A stretch of DNA of 51,083 nt from Haemophilus parahaemolyticus (GTDB lineage: Bacteria; Pseudomonadota; Gammaproteobacteria; Enterobacterales; Pasteurellaceae), in the NCBI RefSeq assembly GCF_018373095.1, contig NZ_JAHAHT010000003.1, positions 1-51,083 on the forward strand, given 5' to 3'. Positions 1-8,089 of this stretch are shown here, one piece after another (positions within the stretch are counted from its first letter, which is position 1; every line of letters starts with the position of its first letter). The notes under the pieces are model-generated. The model was given only the letters and a program-made list of their open reading frames with translations. It was not told the origin of the DNA and made no database searches. A program made the translations under genes and the position numbers.

Positions 1-38
1 AAATTGCTTATTTTTTCAATGAGCTAAGAGGAGCATTT

Positions 39-1355
39 ATGCTAACAATTGACGCTAATTCACCACCGTCACCACCACGTAAACCAAGGTTTTATGAGGT
101 TTTATATGTGCAAGTTATTTTTGCCATTATTGTCGGGATTTTATTAGGGCATTTTTTTCCAGAATTCGGGGAAAGTTTAAAACCCTTGGGCGATGCGTTT
201 ATTAAACTCGTAAAAATGATTATTGCACCCGTGATTTTCCTTACTGTGGTAACGGGTATTGCGGGTATGAATGATATGAAATCGGTTGGGCGTGTAGCGG
301 GCAAGGCAATGCTCTATTTTTTAACCTTCTCAACACTGGCATTGGTTGTGGGAATGGGTATCGCCAATATTATTCAACCAGGGGCAGGGCTAAATATTGA
401 TCCGAGCACACTGCAATCTGCGAAGGTGTCAGAATATGTGAGCAAGGCACAAGAAAGCTCAATGATTGCTTTTTTTATGAATATTATTCCAACCACGGTA
501 TTAAGCCCGCTCACGGAAGGGAATATCTTACAGGTGCTATTTGTCTCTGTATTATTTGGTATTTCCTTAGCTTCAGTCGGCGAGCGTGGTAAGCCTATTA
601 CAGATTTGCTGCAAGTTGCTGCAGCACCAATGTTTAAATTGGTTTCAATTGTAATGAAAGTCGCCCCTATTGGTGCATTAGGCGCAATGGCATTTACGAT
701 TGGCAAATATGGTTTGCATTCTATCAGTAATTTAATGTTGCTCATTGTAACCTTTTATATCACCTCGATTTTATTTGTGCTTTTAATTCTTGGAGCGGTT
801 GCTCGCTATAACGGTTTCTCCATTGTTGGGCTTATCCGTTATATCAAAGATGAACTTTGGCTAGTTTTAGGTACTTCTTCTTCAGAAGCAGCATTGCCAA
901 ATTTAATGCAAAAAATGGAAGCTGCAGGCTGTAAAAAATCGGTGGTAGGATTGGTTGTACCAACAGGTTACTCATTTAACTTAGACGGTACAAACATTTA
1001 TATGACGATGGCAGCCTTATTTATTGCTCAAGCGACCAATACCGATTTAACCATAGGGCAGCAAATCACTTTATTATTGGTGGCAATGCTGAGTTCTAAA
1101 GGTGCGGCTGGCGTAACGGGTGCTGGCTTTATTACTTTGGCGGCAACCTTGTCTGTTGTACCAGGTTTACCTGTAGAGGGGATGGCACTGATTCTAGGGA
1201 TTGACCGTTTTATGTCAGAATGTCGTGCTTTAACTAATTTTATTGGTAATGCGTGTGCAACCATTGTAGTTGCTCGTTGGGAAAATGCGTTGGATAAAGA
1301 GCAATTAGGTAAAGCAATGCGTGGTGAGTTAGTGGTTAAAACAGAAATGCACTAA
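39..1355 (+). CDS. dctA: C4-dicarboxylate (or glutamate/aspartate):cation symporter, DctA/GltP family
   Basis: Inner-membrane secondary transporter of the dicarboxylate/amino acid:cation symporter family, which imports succinate, fumarate, malate or acidic amino acids with protons or sodium. The 438-residue length fits the family (E. coli DctA is 428). Visible family features are the N-terminal hydrophobic helix after a proline-rich cytosolic start, the serine-rich hairpin GTSSSEAALP near residue 282, and the transport core containing GYSFNLDGT near 313. A ribosome binding site AAGAGGAG lies five bases before the ATG. It is followed by a strong terminator, so it ends its transcript. DctA is preferred because of overall similarity and the FNLDGTNIYM stretch; a GltP-like amino-acid role cannot be excluded from sequence alone. 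Confidence 0.85.
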   Translation: MLTIDANSPPSPPRKPRFYEVLYVQVIFAIIVGILLGHFFPEFGESLKPLGDAFIKLVKMIIAPVIFLTVVTGIAGMNDMKSVGRVAGKAMLYFLTFSTLALVVGMGIANIIQPGAGLNIDPSTLQSAKVSEYVSKAQESSMIAFFMNIIPTTVLSPLTEGNILQVLFVSVLFGISLASVGERGKPITDLLQVAAAPMFKLVSIVMKVAPIGALGAMAFTIGKYGLHSISNLMLLIVTFYITSILFVLLILGAVARYNGFSIVGLIRYIKDELWLVLGTSSSEAALPNLMQKMEAAGCKKSVVGLVVPTGYSFNLDGTNIYMTMAALFIAQATNTDLTIGQQITLLLVAMLSSKGAAGVTGAGFITLAATLSVVPGLPVEGMALILGIDRFMSECRALTNFIGNACATIVVARWENALDKEQLGKAMRGELVVKTEMH

Positions 1356-1370
1356 TAGCAAATAATGTGA

Positions 1371-1408
1371 AATAGGCTTTGAGTATGCTATGCTCAAAGC
1401 CTATTTTT
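1371..1408 (+). terminator. Rho-independent terminator of dctA
   Basis: A perfect 13-bp stem (AATAGGCTTTGAG at 1371-1383 with CTCAAAGCCTATT at 1393-1405) encloses a 9-base loop and runs into five T residues. It sits 16 bases after the dctA stop and just before aroE, so aroE needs its own promoter or read-through. Confidence 0.9.
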
Positions 1409-1425
1409 ATATAAGGAATGTGAAA

Positions 1426-2241
1426 ATGAACCAATATGCCGTGTGGGGCAATCCAATTGCTCAAAGTAAGTCACCTCGTATTCATCAGCTTTTTGCGGAA
1501 CAAGCGGGCAAAAATATGAGTTATGTTGCAAAATTGGGCGATGAGCAAGATTTTGAGCAGCAGCTCACTAAGTTTTTCAAACAGGCTCAAGGTGCAAATA
1601 TTACCGCACCATTTAAAGAAAGAGCATTTAAGTTAGCGGACGAGCATAGCGAAGGCTGTTTGTTAGCAGGGGCTTGTAACACGTTGAAACGCTTGGAAGA
1701 TGGGCGTTTGTATGCGGATAATACGGATGGCGTGGGTTTGTGTAATGATTTGGCTCGTTTAGGTTGGCTAAAAGCGGGACAGAAAGTCTTGATTTTAGGC
1801 GCAGGCGGTGCAACAAAAGGTGTATTACTAGCAATGTTGCAGGCAGAGCAAGCTATTACGCTATATAACCGAACTTTCGAGAAAGCGGTTGATTTAGCTG
1901 AGAAATTTGCAAAATTTGGTAACATTCAAGCCGCTTGTTGGGACGAGGTATGCTCACAAAAATTTAATTTGATCATCAATGCTACTTCGTTTGGTTTACA
2001 AGGAAAATGTGTCGAATTGCCTACTCACCTTTTCCGAGATGCTTGCGTTTATGATATGCAATATGGCATTGAGATGAAAACGCCATTTTTGAATTATGCT
2101 CGCATGCAGGGTGCGAAAAAATGTCAAGATGGCTTGGGAATGCTGGTAGGGCAGGCTGCCGTTTCATTCCAATTGTGGGAAGGGGTAATGCCAGAAGTTG
2201 AGCCTGTTCTCAGACAATTAAAAGCAGAAATGAGTAAATAG
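1426..2241 (+). CDS. aroE: Shikimate dehydrogenase (NADP+)
   Basis: Reduces 3-dehydroshikimate to shikimate with NADPH in the shikimate pathway to aromatic amino acids; cytoplasmic. The 271-residue product matches the usual length (E. coli 272). The substrate domain starts MNQYAVWGNPIAQSKSP and carries the catalytic lysine in NITAPFK (about K64). The nucleotide-binding loop GAGGATKG follows near residue 126 and the NATSFGL motif near 187. An upstream in-frame ATG at 1390 lies inside the dctA terminator hairpin; the ATG chosen here has AAGGA eight bases upstream and gives the conserved N-terminus. The gene appears monocistronic. Confidence 0.95.
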   Translation: MNQYAVWGNPIAQSKSPRIHQLFAEQAGKNMSYVAKLGDEQDFEQQLTKFFKQAQGANITAPFKERAFKLADEHSEGCLLAGACNTLKRLEDGRLYADNTDGVGLCNDLARLGWLKAGQKVLILGAGGATKGVLLAMLQAEQAITLYNRTFEKAVDLAEKFAKFGNIQAACWDEVCSQKFNLIINATSFGLQGKCVELPTHLFRDACVYDMQYGIEMKTPFLNYARMQGAKKCQDGLGMLVGQAAVSFQLWEGVMPEVEPVLRQLKAEMSK

Positions 2242-2348
2242 CACTATTTCGAGCTGTTATTTAATAAACAAAAAAATGCTGTTTTTATGCCAAAGTGTTG
2301 AAATTGTCGGCAAAAGAGATAAAAATCCCATTTTTTGCGAAAAAAAGT

Positions 2349-2377
2349 TTGACGAGCAGGGATAAAATCAGCATAAT
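2349..2377 (+). promoter_or_regulatory. Strong sigma-70 promoter of the tRNA operon, with GC-rich discriminator
   Basis: TTGACG (2349-2354) and CATAAT (2372-2377) are separated by exactly 17 bases. They are followed by GCACCCCG, a GC-rich discriminator typical of stable-RNA promoters under stringent (ppGpp) control. The first tRNA begins about 38 bases after the -10 box. Confidence 0.8.
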
Positions 2378-2415
2378 GCACCCCGTAAACCGATACGGTG
2401 AACGCAAAATAAAAT

Positions 2416-2492
2416 GGCTACATAGCTCAGCTGGTTAGAGCACAACACTCATAATGTTGGGGTCGCAAGTTCGAATCTCGCTGTAGCCACCA
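2416..2492 (+). tRNA. metT: tRNA-Met(CAT), elongator type
   Basis: 77-nt cloverleaf with encoded CCA. The acceptor arm GGCTACA pairs with TGTAGCC, the anticodon loop CTCATAA has anticodon CAT, and the T arm contains GTTCGAATC. The sequence is very close to E. coli metT/metU and lacks the initiator hallmarks (CGCGGGG start and GGG/CCC anticodon stem). First gene of a metT-leuW-glnU type cluster. Confidence 0.95.
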
Positions 2493-2495
2493 TTT

Positions 2496-2580
2496 GCGGG
2501 ACTGGCGAAATTGGTAGACGCACCAGATTTAGGTTCTGGCGCCGAGAGGTGTGTGGGTTCAAGTCCCTCGTCCCGCACCA
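2496..2580 (+). tRNA. leuW: tRNA-Leu(TAG)
   Basis: 85-nt class II tRNA with encoded CCA and a long variable arm. The acceptor arm GCGGGAC pairs with GTCCCGC, and the anticodon loop has TAG in GATTTAGGT. It closely matches E. coli leuW and starts three bases after the preceding tRNA, so it is processed from the same precursor. Confidence 0.95.
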
Positions 2581-2603
2581 TTTAGGTTTACAAAAATTAG
2601 TGT

Positions 2604-2678
2604 TGGGGTATCGCCAAGCGGTAAGGCACCGGGTTTTGATCTCGGCATCCCTAGGTTCGAATCCTAGTACCCCAGCCA
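2604..2678 (+). tRNA. glnU: tRNA-Gln(TTG), first copy
   Basis: 75-nt tRNA with encoded CCA. The acceptor arm TGGGGTA pairs with TACCCCA, and the anticodon loop is TTTTGAT (anticodon TTG). The weak first U:A acceptor pair is characteristic of tRNA-Gln. Identical in sequence to the next tRNA. Confidence 0.95.
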
Positions 2679-2701
2679 TCTAATTACTTTCAATAAAATA
2701 T

Positions 2702-2730
2702 AAAGCTAACATTTGTTAGTTTTTTTCTTT
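2702..2730 (+). terminator. Terminator-like hairpin between the two tRNA-Gln genes
   Basis: AAAGCTAAC pairs with GTTAGTTTT across the loop ATTT (one G:U pair) and is followed by a T-rich run. The stem is A/T rich, so termination would be partial at best. It would lower expression of the second tRNA-Gln copy or guide processing. Confidence 0.4.
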
Positions 2731-2805
2731 TGGGGTATCGCCAAGCGGTAAGGCACCGGGTTTTGATCTCGGCATCCCTAGGTTCGAATCCTAGTACCCC
2801 AGCCA
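2731..2805 (+). tRNA. glnW: tRNA-Gln(TTG), second copy
   Basis: An exact 75-nt repeat of the preceding tRNA-Gln, including CCA, with the two mature sequences 52 bases apart. No independent promoter is obvious, so it probably depends on read-through from the operon promoter. No clear terminator hairpin is seen in the roughly 150 bases before pgi. Confidence 0.95.
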
Positions 2806-2891
2806 TACTTTTCAATATTTTATAATTTCCTTAATTTTCCTTTTTGATTTTATTTGTATTTTATTCTATTGCATTTGCTTCGTTTATCACT

Positions 2892-2919
2892 TTTGATTTC
2901 CTTAAAAATTCATTAAAAT
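2892..2919 (+). promoter_or_regulatory. Possible pgi promoter
   Basis: TTTGAT and TAAAAT are 16 bases apart, 39 bases before the pgi ATG. Both boxes are imperfect and the region is very A/T rich, so this is a weak prediction. Confidence 0.3.
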
Positions 2920-2957
2920 ACCCCTAATTTTTTATAATTAAATTAAAGGAAATCACC

Positions 2958-4598
2958 ATGCAAAAAATCAACCCAACAACTACAGTCGCTTGGCAAGCAT
3001 TAGAAGCACATAAATCAGATAATCTTACCATTCCACAGTTTTTCGCAGAAAATCCAAACCGTTTCGAACAATACTCTTTAAATTTTGCCGATCAAATCCT
3101 TGTCGATTACTCTAAAAACGCTATCAATGAAAAAACCTTAGGTTTATTACGCCAATTAGCAAGTGAATGCGGTCTAGCATCAGCAATAGAAGCAATGTTT
3201 ACAGGGCAAAAAATTAACCGCACAGAAAATCGTGCGGTACTACATACTGCATTACGTAACCGTTCAAACACTCCTGTTTTAGTGGATGATAAAGATGTTA
3301 TGCCAGAGGTGAACGCTGTATTAGCCAAAATGAAAGATTTTTGTGAGCGTGTGATTTCAGGCGAGTGGAAAGGCTATACAGGTAAAGCGATTACCGATGT
3401 GATCAACATTGGTATTGGCGGTTCAGATTTAGGTCCTTATATGGTAACTGAAGCGTTACGCCCATATAAAAACCATCTCACAATGCACTTTGTGTCTAAC
3501 GTGGACGGCACACACATTGCGGAAACCTTGAAAAAAGTAAATTCTGAAACCACGCTTGTGCTAGTTGCTTCAAAAACTTTCACTACACAAGAAACAATGA
3601 CCAACGCTCACACTGCACGTGATTGGTTATTAAACGCAGCGAAAGATGAATCAGCGGTGGCAAAACACTTTGCAGCACTTTCAACTAACGCAAAAGAAGT
3701 GGAAAAATTTGGTATTGATACCAACAATATGTTCGAATTCTGGGATTGGGTTGGCGGTCGCTACTCGCTTTGGTCTGCGATTGGCTTATCTATCGCTCTT
3801 TCAATCGGTTTTGAAAACTTTGAGCAATTGCTTTCAGGTGCACACGAAATGGATAAACATTTCCGTACCGCACCAATTGAGCAAAACATTCCTGTAACCC
3901 TTGCATTAGTAGGTATTTGGAACAGCAACTTCTTAGGTGCAGAAACTGAAGCATTATTACCTTATGACCAATATTTACATCGTTTTGCCGCTTATTTCCA
4001 ACAAGGTAATATGGAATCAAACGGTAAATTCGTTGGTCGTGATGGCAAAGTGGTAAGCTACCAAACAGGCCCAATCGTATGGGGTGAACCTGGCACAAAC
4101 GGTCAGCACGCTTTCTATCAATTGATTCACCAAGGTACCAAAATTATCCCTTGTGATTTCATTGCACCTGCTCAAACACACAATGCCGTAGGCGATCACC
4201 ATGCAAAATTACTTTCAAACTTCTTCGCTCAAACCGAAGCATTAGCGTTTGGTAAATCAAAAGAAGTGGTTGAACAAGAGTTCTTAAAAGCGGGCAAAAA
4301 ATTGGAAGAAGTTGCAGAAATCGTGCCGTTCAAAGTATTTACAGGCAACAAACCAACTAACTCAATTTTGGTGCAAAAAATCACCCCATTTACACTAGGT
4401 GCATTGATTGCGATGTATGAACACAAAATCTTTGTTCAAGGTGTGATTTTCAATATCTACAGTTTCGACCAATGGGGAGTTGAGTTAGGTAAACAATTAG
4501 CAAACCGCATCTTACCAGAGCTTCAAAGCAACGAAAAAGTAACTAGCCACGACAGCTCGACGAATGGTTTAATCAACCAATTCAAAGCGTGGCGTTAA
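2958..4598 (+). CDS. pgi: Glucose-6-phosphate isomerase
   Basis: Interconverts glucose-6-phosphate and fructose-6-phosphate in glycolysis and gluconeogenesis; cytoplasmic. At 546 residues it matches the long proteobacterial form (E. coli 549). Family signatures are visible: VINIGIGGSDLGP near residue 149, the SIS-domain phosphate-binding segment SKTFTTQET near 209, FEFWDWVGGRYS near 260, and the C-terminal signature GVELGKQLA near 514. AAAGGAAA lies just before the ATG. The gene stands alone, followed by an uptake-signal hairpin terminator. Confidence 0.97.
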   Translation: MQKINPTTTVAWQALEAHKSDNLTIPQFFAENPNRFEQYSLNFADQILVDYSKNAINEKTLGLLRQLASECGLASAIEAMFTGQKINRTENRAVLHTALRNRSNTPVLVDDKDVMPEVNAVLAKMKDFCERVISGEWKGYTGKAITDVINIGIGGSDLGPYMVTEALRPYKNHLTMHFVSNVDGTHIAETLKKVNSETTLVLVASKTFTTQETMTNAHTARDWLLNAAKDESAVAKHFAALSTNAKEVEKFGIDTNNMFEFWDWVGGRYSLWSAIGLSIALSIGFENFEQLLSGAHEMDKHFRTAPIEQNIPVTLALVGIWNSNFLGAETEALLPYDQYLHRFAAYFQQGNMESNGKFVGRDGKVVSYQTGPIVWGEPGTNGQHAFYQLIHQGTKIIPCDFIAPAQTHNAVGDHHAKLLSNFFAQTEALAFGKSKEVVEQEFLKAGKKLEEVAEIVPFKVFTGNKPTNSILVQKITPFTLGALIAMYEHKIFVQGVIFNIYSFDQWGVELGKQLANRILPELQSNEKVTSHDSSTNGLINQFKAWR

Positions 4599-4620
4599 TT
4601 TTGTAATTTAACTATGATTC

Positions 4621-4670
4621 AAGCGGTGCAATTCGTAAATCTTTTTGCAAATTGCACCGCTTATTTTTTG
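4621..4670 (+). terminator. Terminator built from two opposed uptake signals, after pgi
   Basis: AAGCGGTGCAATT (4621-4633) pairs perfectly with AATTGCACCGCTT (4650-4662), followed by ATTTTTTG. Each arm contains an AAGCGGT uptake-signal core in opposite orientation. The ruvC ATG lies immediately after the T-run. Confidence 0.8.
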
Positions 4671-4672
4671 AT

Positions 4673-5251
4673 ATGGCAATTATTTTAGGCATAGACCCAG
4701 GCTCAAGGCTCACAGGCTACGGCGTTATTCGCCAAACAGGGCGACACTTAGACTATCTTGGCAGTGGTGTGATTCGCACTGCAGCAGACGATCTTCCTAC
4801 GCGTTTAAAACGTATTTATGCAGGCGTCACCGAAGTGATAACCCAATTCCACCCCGAAATGTTCGCAATTGAACAAGTCTTTATGGCAAAAAATGCCGAT
4901 TCGGCTCTTAAACTTGGACAAGCTCGTGGCACGGCAATTGTCGCAGCAGTGAATCACGATCTGCCTGTGTTTGAATATGCGGCTCGATTAGTGAAACAGA
5001 CGGTAGTAGGTATTGGTTCAGCAGATAAAATTCAAGTACAAGATATGGTAATGCGAATGTTACAACTCTCTGCCAAACCTCAAGCCGATGCGGCAGATGC
5101 TTTAGCGATTGCTATTACTCACGCTCATTCGATCCAGCATTCTTTAGTCGTTGCAAAACAGAGTAGCCCCAAAATAAGTAACGAAAAAGAGCAGATTTTA
5201 GCTTTAATGAAAACTCGTTACAGCCGCGGGCGTTTTCGTTTAAAAGGCTAA
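4673..5251 (+). CDS. ruvC: Holliday junction resolvase RuvC
   Basis: Endonuclease that cuts Holliday junctions made during recombination, acting with RuvAB. The 192-residue product begins MAIILGIDPGSRLTGYG, the conserved RuvC N-terminus with the first catalytic aspartate (D8). The second acidic position is in MFAIEQVF near residue 66, and the C-terminal active-site cluster is in ADAADALAIAITHAH near 145. An upstream in-frame ATG at 4652 lies within the terminator hairpin and would add seven non-conserved residues, so it is not used. No clear ribosome binding site precedes the chosen ATG. ruvA and ruvB are not adjacent in this window. Confidence 0.93.
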   Translation: MAIILGIDPGSRLTGYGVIRQTGRHLDYLGSGVIRTAADDLPTRLKRIYAGVTEVITQFHPEMFAIEQVFMAKNADSALKLGQARGTAIVAAVNHDLPVFEYAARLVKQTVVGIGSADKIQVQDMVMRMLQLSAKPQADAADALAIAITHAHSIQHSLVVAKQSSPKISNEKEQILALMKTRYSRGRFRLKG

Positions 5252-5263
5252 TAGGAGGGAAAA

Positions 5264-5548
5264 GTGATCACCAAGCAATTCTTTGTTTTTGGGCGAGTAC
5301 AAGGTGTAGGCTTTCGCTTTTTCACCTTACAACAGGCGGGGAAACTAGGCTTAAAAGGCTCTGTCCGTAACCGCATTGACGGTAGTGTAGAAGTGATAGC
5401 CCAAGGCTCAGAAAATCAAATCGCCTTAATGAGAGCTTGGCTTTTAGATGGACCGAAAACAGCGAAAGTGGAAAGAGTGATTGAAAATAATTATTTTGAG
5501 AATAAGGTATTTGAGACATTTAGTATTGTATCTACTGTTGAGAAATAA
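5264..5548 (+). CDS. acyP: Acylphosphatase
   Basis: Small cytosolic enzyme that hydrolyses carboxyl-phosphate bonds of acylphosphates. The 94-residue length and the motif FGRVQGVGFRFF (catalytic arginine about R18), with GSVRNRIDGSVEV supplying the catalytic asparagine (about N36), are diagnostic. The start is GTG, with AGGAGGG four bases upstream. It begins 12 bases after ruvC and is probably cotranscribed with it. Confidence 0.93.
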   Translation: MITKQFFVFGRVQGVGFRFFTLQQAGKLGLKGSVRNRIDGSVEVIAQGSENQIALMRAWLLDGPKTAKVERVIENNYFENKVFETFSIVSTVEK

Positions 5549-5559
5549 ATATAAATACG

Positions 5560-5577
5560 TTGGCACTATAGTGCCAA
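5560..5577. repeat. Perfect 18-bp palindrome downstream of acyP
   Basis: TTGGCACTATAGTGCCAA reads identically on both strands. It lies 12 bases after the acyP stop without a T-run, so it is not a typical terminator. It could be a dimeric regulator site or a small hairpin. Confidence 0.6.
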
Positions 5578-5698
5578 GGCTAGGTCATTTGAGATAGAGA
5601 AAAATTACGCTCTAATTTTTAAATACTGCTATAAAGTAAACTTTTCGTTTAAATTTTGTAAAAATAAGTGGAAGATCCCATCAAAATACATACAATGA

Positions 5699-5746
5699 AC
5701 CAAGCGGTAATATTTGCAAAATGATTTGCAAAATTAACCGCTTGCC
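5699..5746. repeat. Paired, inverted uptake-signal element
   Basis: CAAGCGGT at 5701-5708 and ACCGCTTG at 5737-5744 face each other, with internal copies of TTTGCAAA at 5713-5720 and 5725-5732. The same arrangement recurs after pgi, after nqrF and upstream of metK. It lacks a long T-run here. The rest of the acyP-dehydrogenase gap shows no gene. Confidence 0.7.
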
Positions 5747-5790
5747 TTTCTTCCCCGCATAATTTTTCTTAGCATAAAAAGGAGCTTGCT

Positions 5791-6738
5791 ATGCTAAATA
5801 TTGTATTCCTAGACCGTACAGGCATTCCTGCCACACACAACATTCCTCGTCCAAGCTTTCCGCACAATTGGGTGGAGTATGACCGTACAAGTAGCGATGA
5901 AACCTTTGAGCGTGCAAAAGATGCCGATATTATCGTGACCAGCAAAGTATTGCTTGGGCGTGAATTATTAGCGAAATTACCTAAATTAAAACTGATTGCC
6001 ATTACGGCAACAGGCACAAATAACGTGGATTTAGTGGCAGCAAAAGAGCTTGGTATTTGTGTGAAAAATGTGACGGGTTACTCTTCTGTTACTGTACCAG
6101 AGCACGTATTAGGGATGATTTTCTCGCTTAAACATAGCTTAATGAGTTACCATCACGACCAAGTGACCAGCGACCGTTGGGCGACTTGTGGGCAGTTCTG
6201 CTACACCGATTATCCAATTACCGATATTCGTGGTGCAACGCTTGGGGTATTCGGCAAAGGCAATACTGGTGCGGAGGTTGCTCGCCTTGCACAAGCGGTC
6301 GGAATGAACGTAATTTTTGCAGAGCATCAAGGTGCAACAACCATTCGTGAAGGCTATACACCGTTTGAGGATGTATTCAAACAAGCGGATGTGATTACTT
6401 TGCACTGCCCACTTACCGAGCAAACGCAAAATTTAATTAATGCAGAAACTTTAGCATTGATGAAGCCAACCGCTTATTTGATTAACTGCAGCCGCGGACC
6501 TGTAGTAGATGAAAAAGCATTGTTACAAGCGTTAGAATCTCGTCAAATTGCAGGGGCAGCGTTAGATGTTCTGGTAAAAGAACCGCCTGCGATCGACGAT
6601 CCGTTAGTTCAAGCGGCAAAACGCTTACCGAATTTATTACTGACCCCACATATCGCGTGGGCGAGTGATTCAGCGGTAACGACTTTAGTGAATAAAGTTG
6701 CTCAAAATATTGAAGAGTTTGTAAAAACTGGTAAGTAA
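5791..6738 (+). CDS. D-isomer specific 2-hydroxyacid dehydrogenase (hydroxypyruvate/glycerate dehydrogenase-like)
   Basis: NAD(P)-dependent oxidoreductase of the D-2-hydroxyacid dehydrogenase family, 315 residues. The Rossmann motif LGVFGKGNTG is at 151-160. The catalytic set is complete: R235 in NCSRGPVVDE, E264 in LVKEPP, and H287 in TPHIAW. The family members closest in feel are annotated as glycerate (hydroxypyruvate) dehydrogenases in Pasteurellaceae, but substrate specificity cannot be read reliably from sequence. AAAGGAG precedes the ATG by about nine bases. It has its own terminator and sits upstream of lolC, apparently as a separate unit. Confidence 0.85.
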   Translation: MLNIVFLDRTGIPATHNIPRPSFPHNWVEYDRTSSDETFERAKDADIIVTSKVLLGRELLAKLPKLKLIAITATGTNNVDLVAAKELGICVKNVTGYSSVTVPEHVLGMIFSLKHSLMSYHHDQVTSDRWATCGQFCYTDYPITDIRGATLGVFGKGNTGAEVARLAQAVGMNVIFAEHQGATTIREGYTPFEDVFKQADVITLHCPLTEQTQNLINAETLALMKPTAYLINCSRGPVVDEKALLQALESRQIAGAALDVLVKEPPAIDDPLVQAAKRLPNLLLTPHIAWASDSAVTTLVNKVAQNIEEFVKTGK

Positions 6739-6757
6739 TTAATGTTTTAGCAAAAAG

Positions 6758-6792
6758 AGGGAAGATGGTAAGATAGTCTTCCCTTTATTTTT
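6758..6792 (+). terminator. Rho-independent terminator after the hydroxyacid dehydrogenase
   Basis: AGGGAAGA (6758-6765) pairs with TCTTCCCT (6777-6784) across an 11-base loop and is followed by TTATTTTTTT. Confidence 0.8.
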
Positions 6793-6793
6793 T

Positions 6794-6827
6794 ACTTCCC
6801 CCCTTCCGTAAATGGAGGGAGTGAAGT
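6794..6827. repeat. Imperfect inverted repeat upstream of lolC
   Basis: ACTTCCCCCCTTCC and GGAGGGAGTGAAGT are imperfect inverted repeats around a 6-base centre. The pyrimidine-rich then purine-rich design resembles the hairpins of the compound element between argS and obgE, so it may be a degraded relative of that repeat. Confidence 0.45.
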
Positions 6828-6848
6828 ACTTTATATGATTTATATAAT

Positions 6849-8021
6849 ATGAATTTTATCCCTCTATTTATCGCTTGGCGGTATTGGCGAACGAAAAGTG
6901 CCGATCGTTTTGGGCGACTGGTGACCAACCTAGCAAGCTTTGGCATTGTGCTAGGCGTAATGGCATTGGTGATTGTGCTTTCCATTATGAACGGCTTGGA
7001 AAATATGCAAAAACGTAATTTGCTTTCCACACTGCCACATGTGGTTGTGATGCCAATTGATGGGCATTTTACAAAAAATGAGCAACTGCCCCAACCAAAT
7101 TTTGTGATTCAAGCCAACCCAATTAACCGCACGAATATCATTATTCAAAGTCAGCAAGGGATTGAAGCAGGCTCGTTGATTGGCGTGCAAAATGCCCAAG
7201 ATGATCCGCTTTTAAATGGTAAAAATGTGGCACAACTTCTGCCCGAAGGCGAATTTAACGTGTTAATTAACTGGCAATTGGCTCAAAAATTGAATCTGAA
7301 TGTAGGTGAAAAAATCCGCATTATGATTACTGAAAACAGCCAATACACACCGATGGGACGCGTACCGATGCAACGTCTGTTTCATATTTCAGGGTTCTAT
7401 TATGCGAATAGTAATGGCAGCGAACATACGCTATTTGCGAATTTAGCGGATGTGGGACGACTGCTCAGAATTGATAACGAGCATATTCAAGGTATACGCT
7501 TATATTTAAACGACCCGTTCCAAGTTACCGAATTAAGCCGTTACTTCCCTGGAGATCAATACCAAATCCACGATTGGCGTGAGCAGAAAGGCGAGTTCTT
7601 CCAAGCAGTAAGAATGGAAAAAAATATGATGGGTTTGTTGGTAAGTCTCATTGTCGTGGTCGCAATTTCTAACATTATTACCTCATTAAGCTTAATGGTG
7701 GTGGATAAGCAGGGGGAAATTGCGATTTTGCAAACTCAAGGCTTAACCAAACCGCAAGTGATGCAAATTTTTATTTTCCAAGGCTCAATTGTGGGGATTA
7801 TTGGCTCGATTTTAGGTGTCGTTTTAGGTGTAGTTGCCACAATGAATTTAGATACGTTGATTGCAATGATTAACCCTGCGATTGTGTTGCCAACTTTGAT
7901 TTCTCCAACACAAATTACGGTGATTGCGGTGGTATCAATTTTATTATCGCTTGCTTGCACGCTTTACCCTGCATTTAGGGCATCGAAAATTGAGCCTGCT
8001 CAGGCGTTGAGATATGAGTAA
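6849..8021 (+). CDS. lolC: Lipoprotein-releasing ABC transporter permease LolC
   Basis: Inner-membrane subunit of LolCDE, which extracts mature lipoproteins from the inner membrane and passes them to LolA. The 390-residue protein has the expected design: a short cytosolic start with FIAWRYWRTK, one N-terminal membrane helix (about 28-48), a long periplasmic domain, and three C-terminal helices (about 262-285, 310-335, 355-378), ending in the FtsX-type stretch LYPAFRASKIEPAQALRYE. It is first in lolC-lolD-lolE. The ribosome binding site before the ATG is weak. The distinct LolE downstream shows this lineage keeps separate LolC and LolE rather than a single LolF. Confidence 0.92.
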   Translation: MNFIPLFIAWRYWRTKSADRFGRLVTNLASFGIVLGVMALVIVLSIMNGLENMQKRNLLSTLPHVVVMPIDGHFTKNEQLPQPNFVIQANPINRTNIIIQSQQGIEAGSLIGVQNAQDDPLLNGKNVAQLLPEGEFNVLINWQLAQKLNLNVGEKIRIMITENSQYTPMGRVPMQRLFHISGFYYANSNGSEHTLFANLADVGRLLRIDNEHIQGIRLYLNDPFQVTELSRYFPGDQYQIHDWREQKGEFFQAVRMEKNMMGLLVSLIVVVAISNIITSLSLMVVDKQGEIAILQTQGLTKPQVMQIFIFQGSIVGIIGSILGVVLGVVATMNLDTLIAMINPAIVLPTLISPTQITVIAVVSILLSLACTLYPAFRASKIEPAQALRYE

Positions 8022-8089
8022 ATAATAATTTTATGTAGGAAAAAATATAATTTGCCCCTACAGAAAAATAAATCTAGGTAGATAAATAA

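Noticed and set aside
2449..2679. Minus-strand ORF of 76 codons (reads like ...FEPRDAEIKTRC...)
   Set aside because: It is the antisense reading of the tRNA-Met/Leu/Gln genes, a well-known kind of false annotation.
8034..8062. TGTAGG/CCTACA inverted repeat between lolC and lolD
   Set aside because: Six base pairs, wide loop and no T-run; too weak to call a terminator inside an operon.
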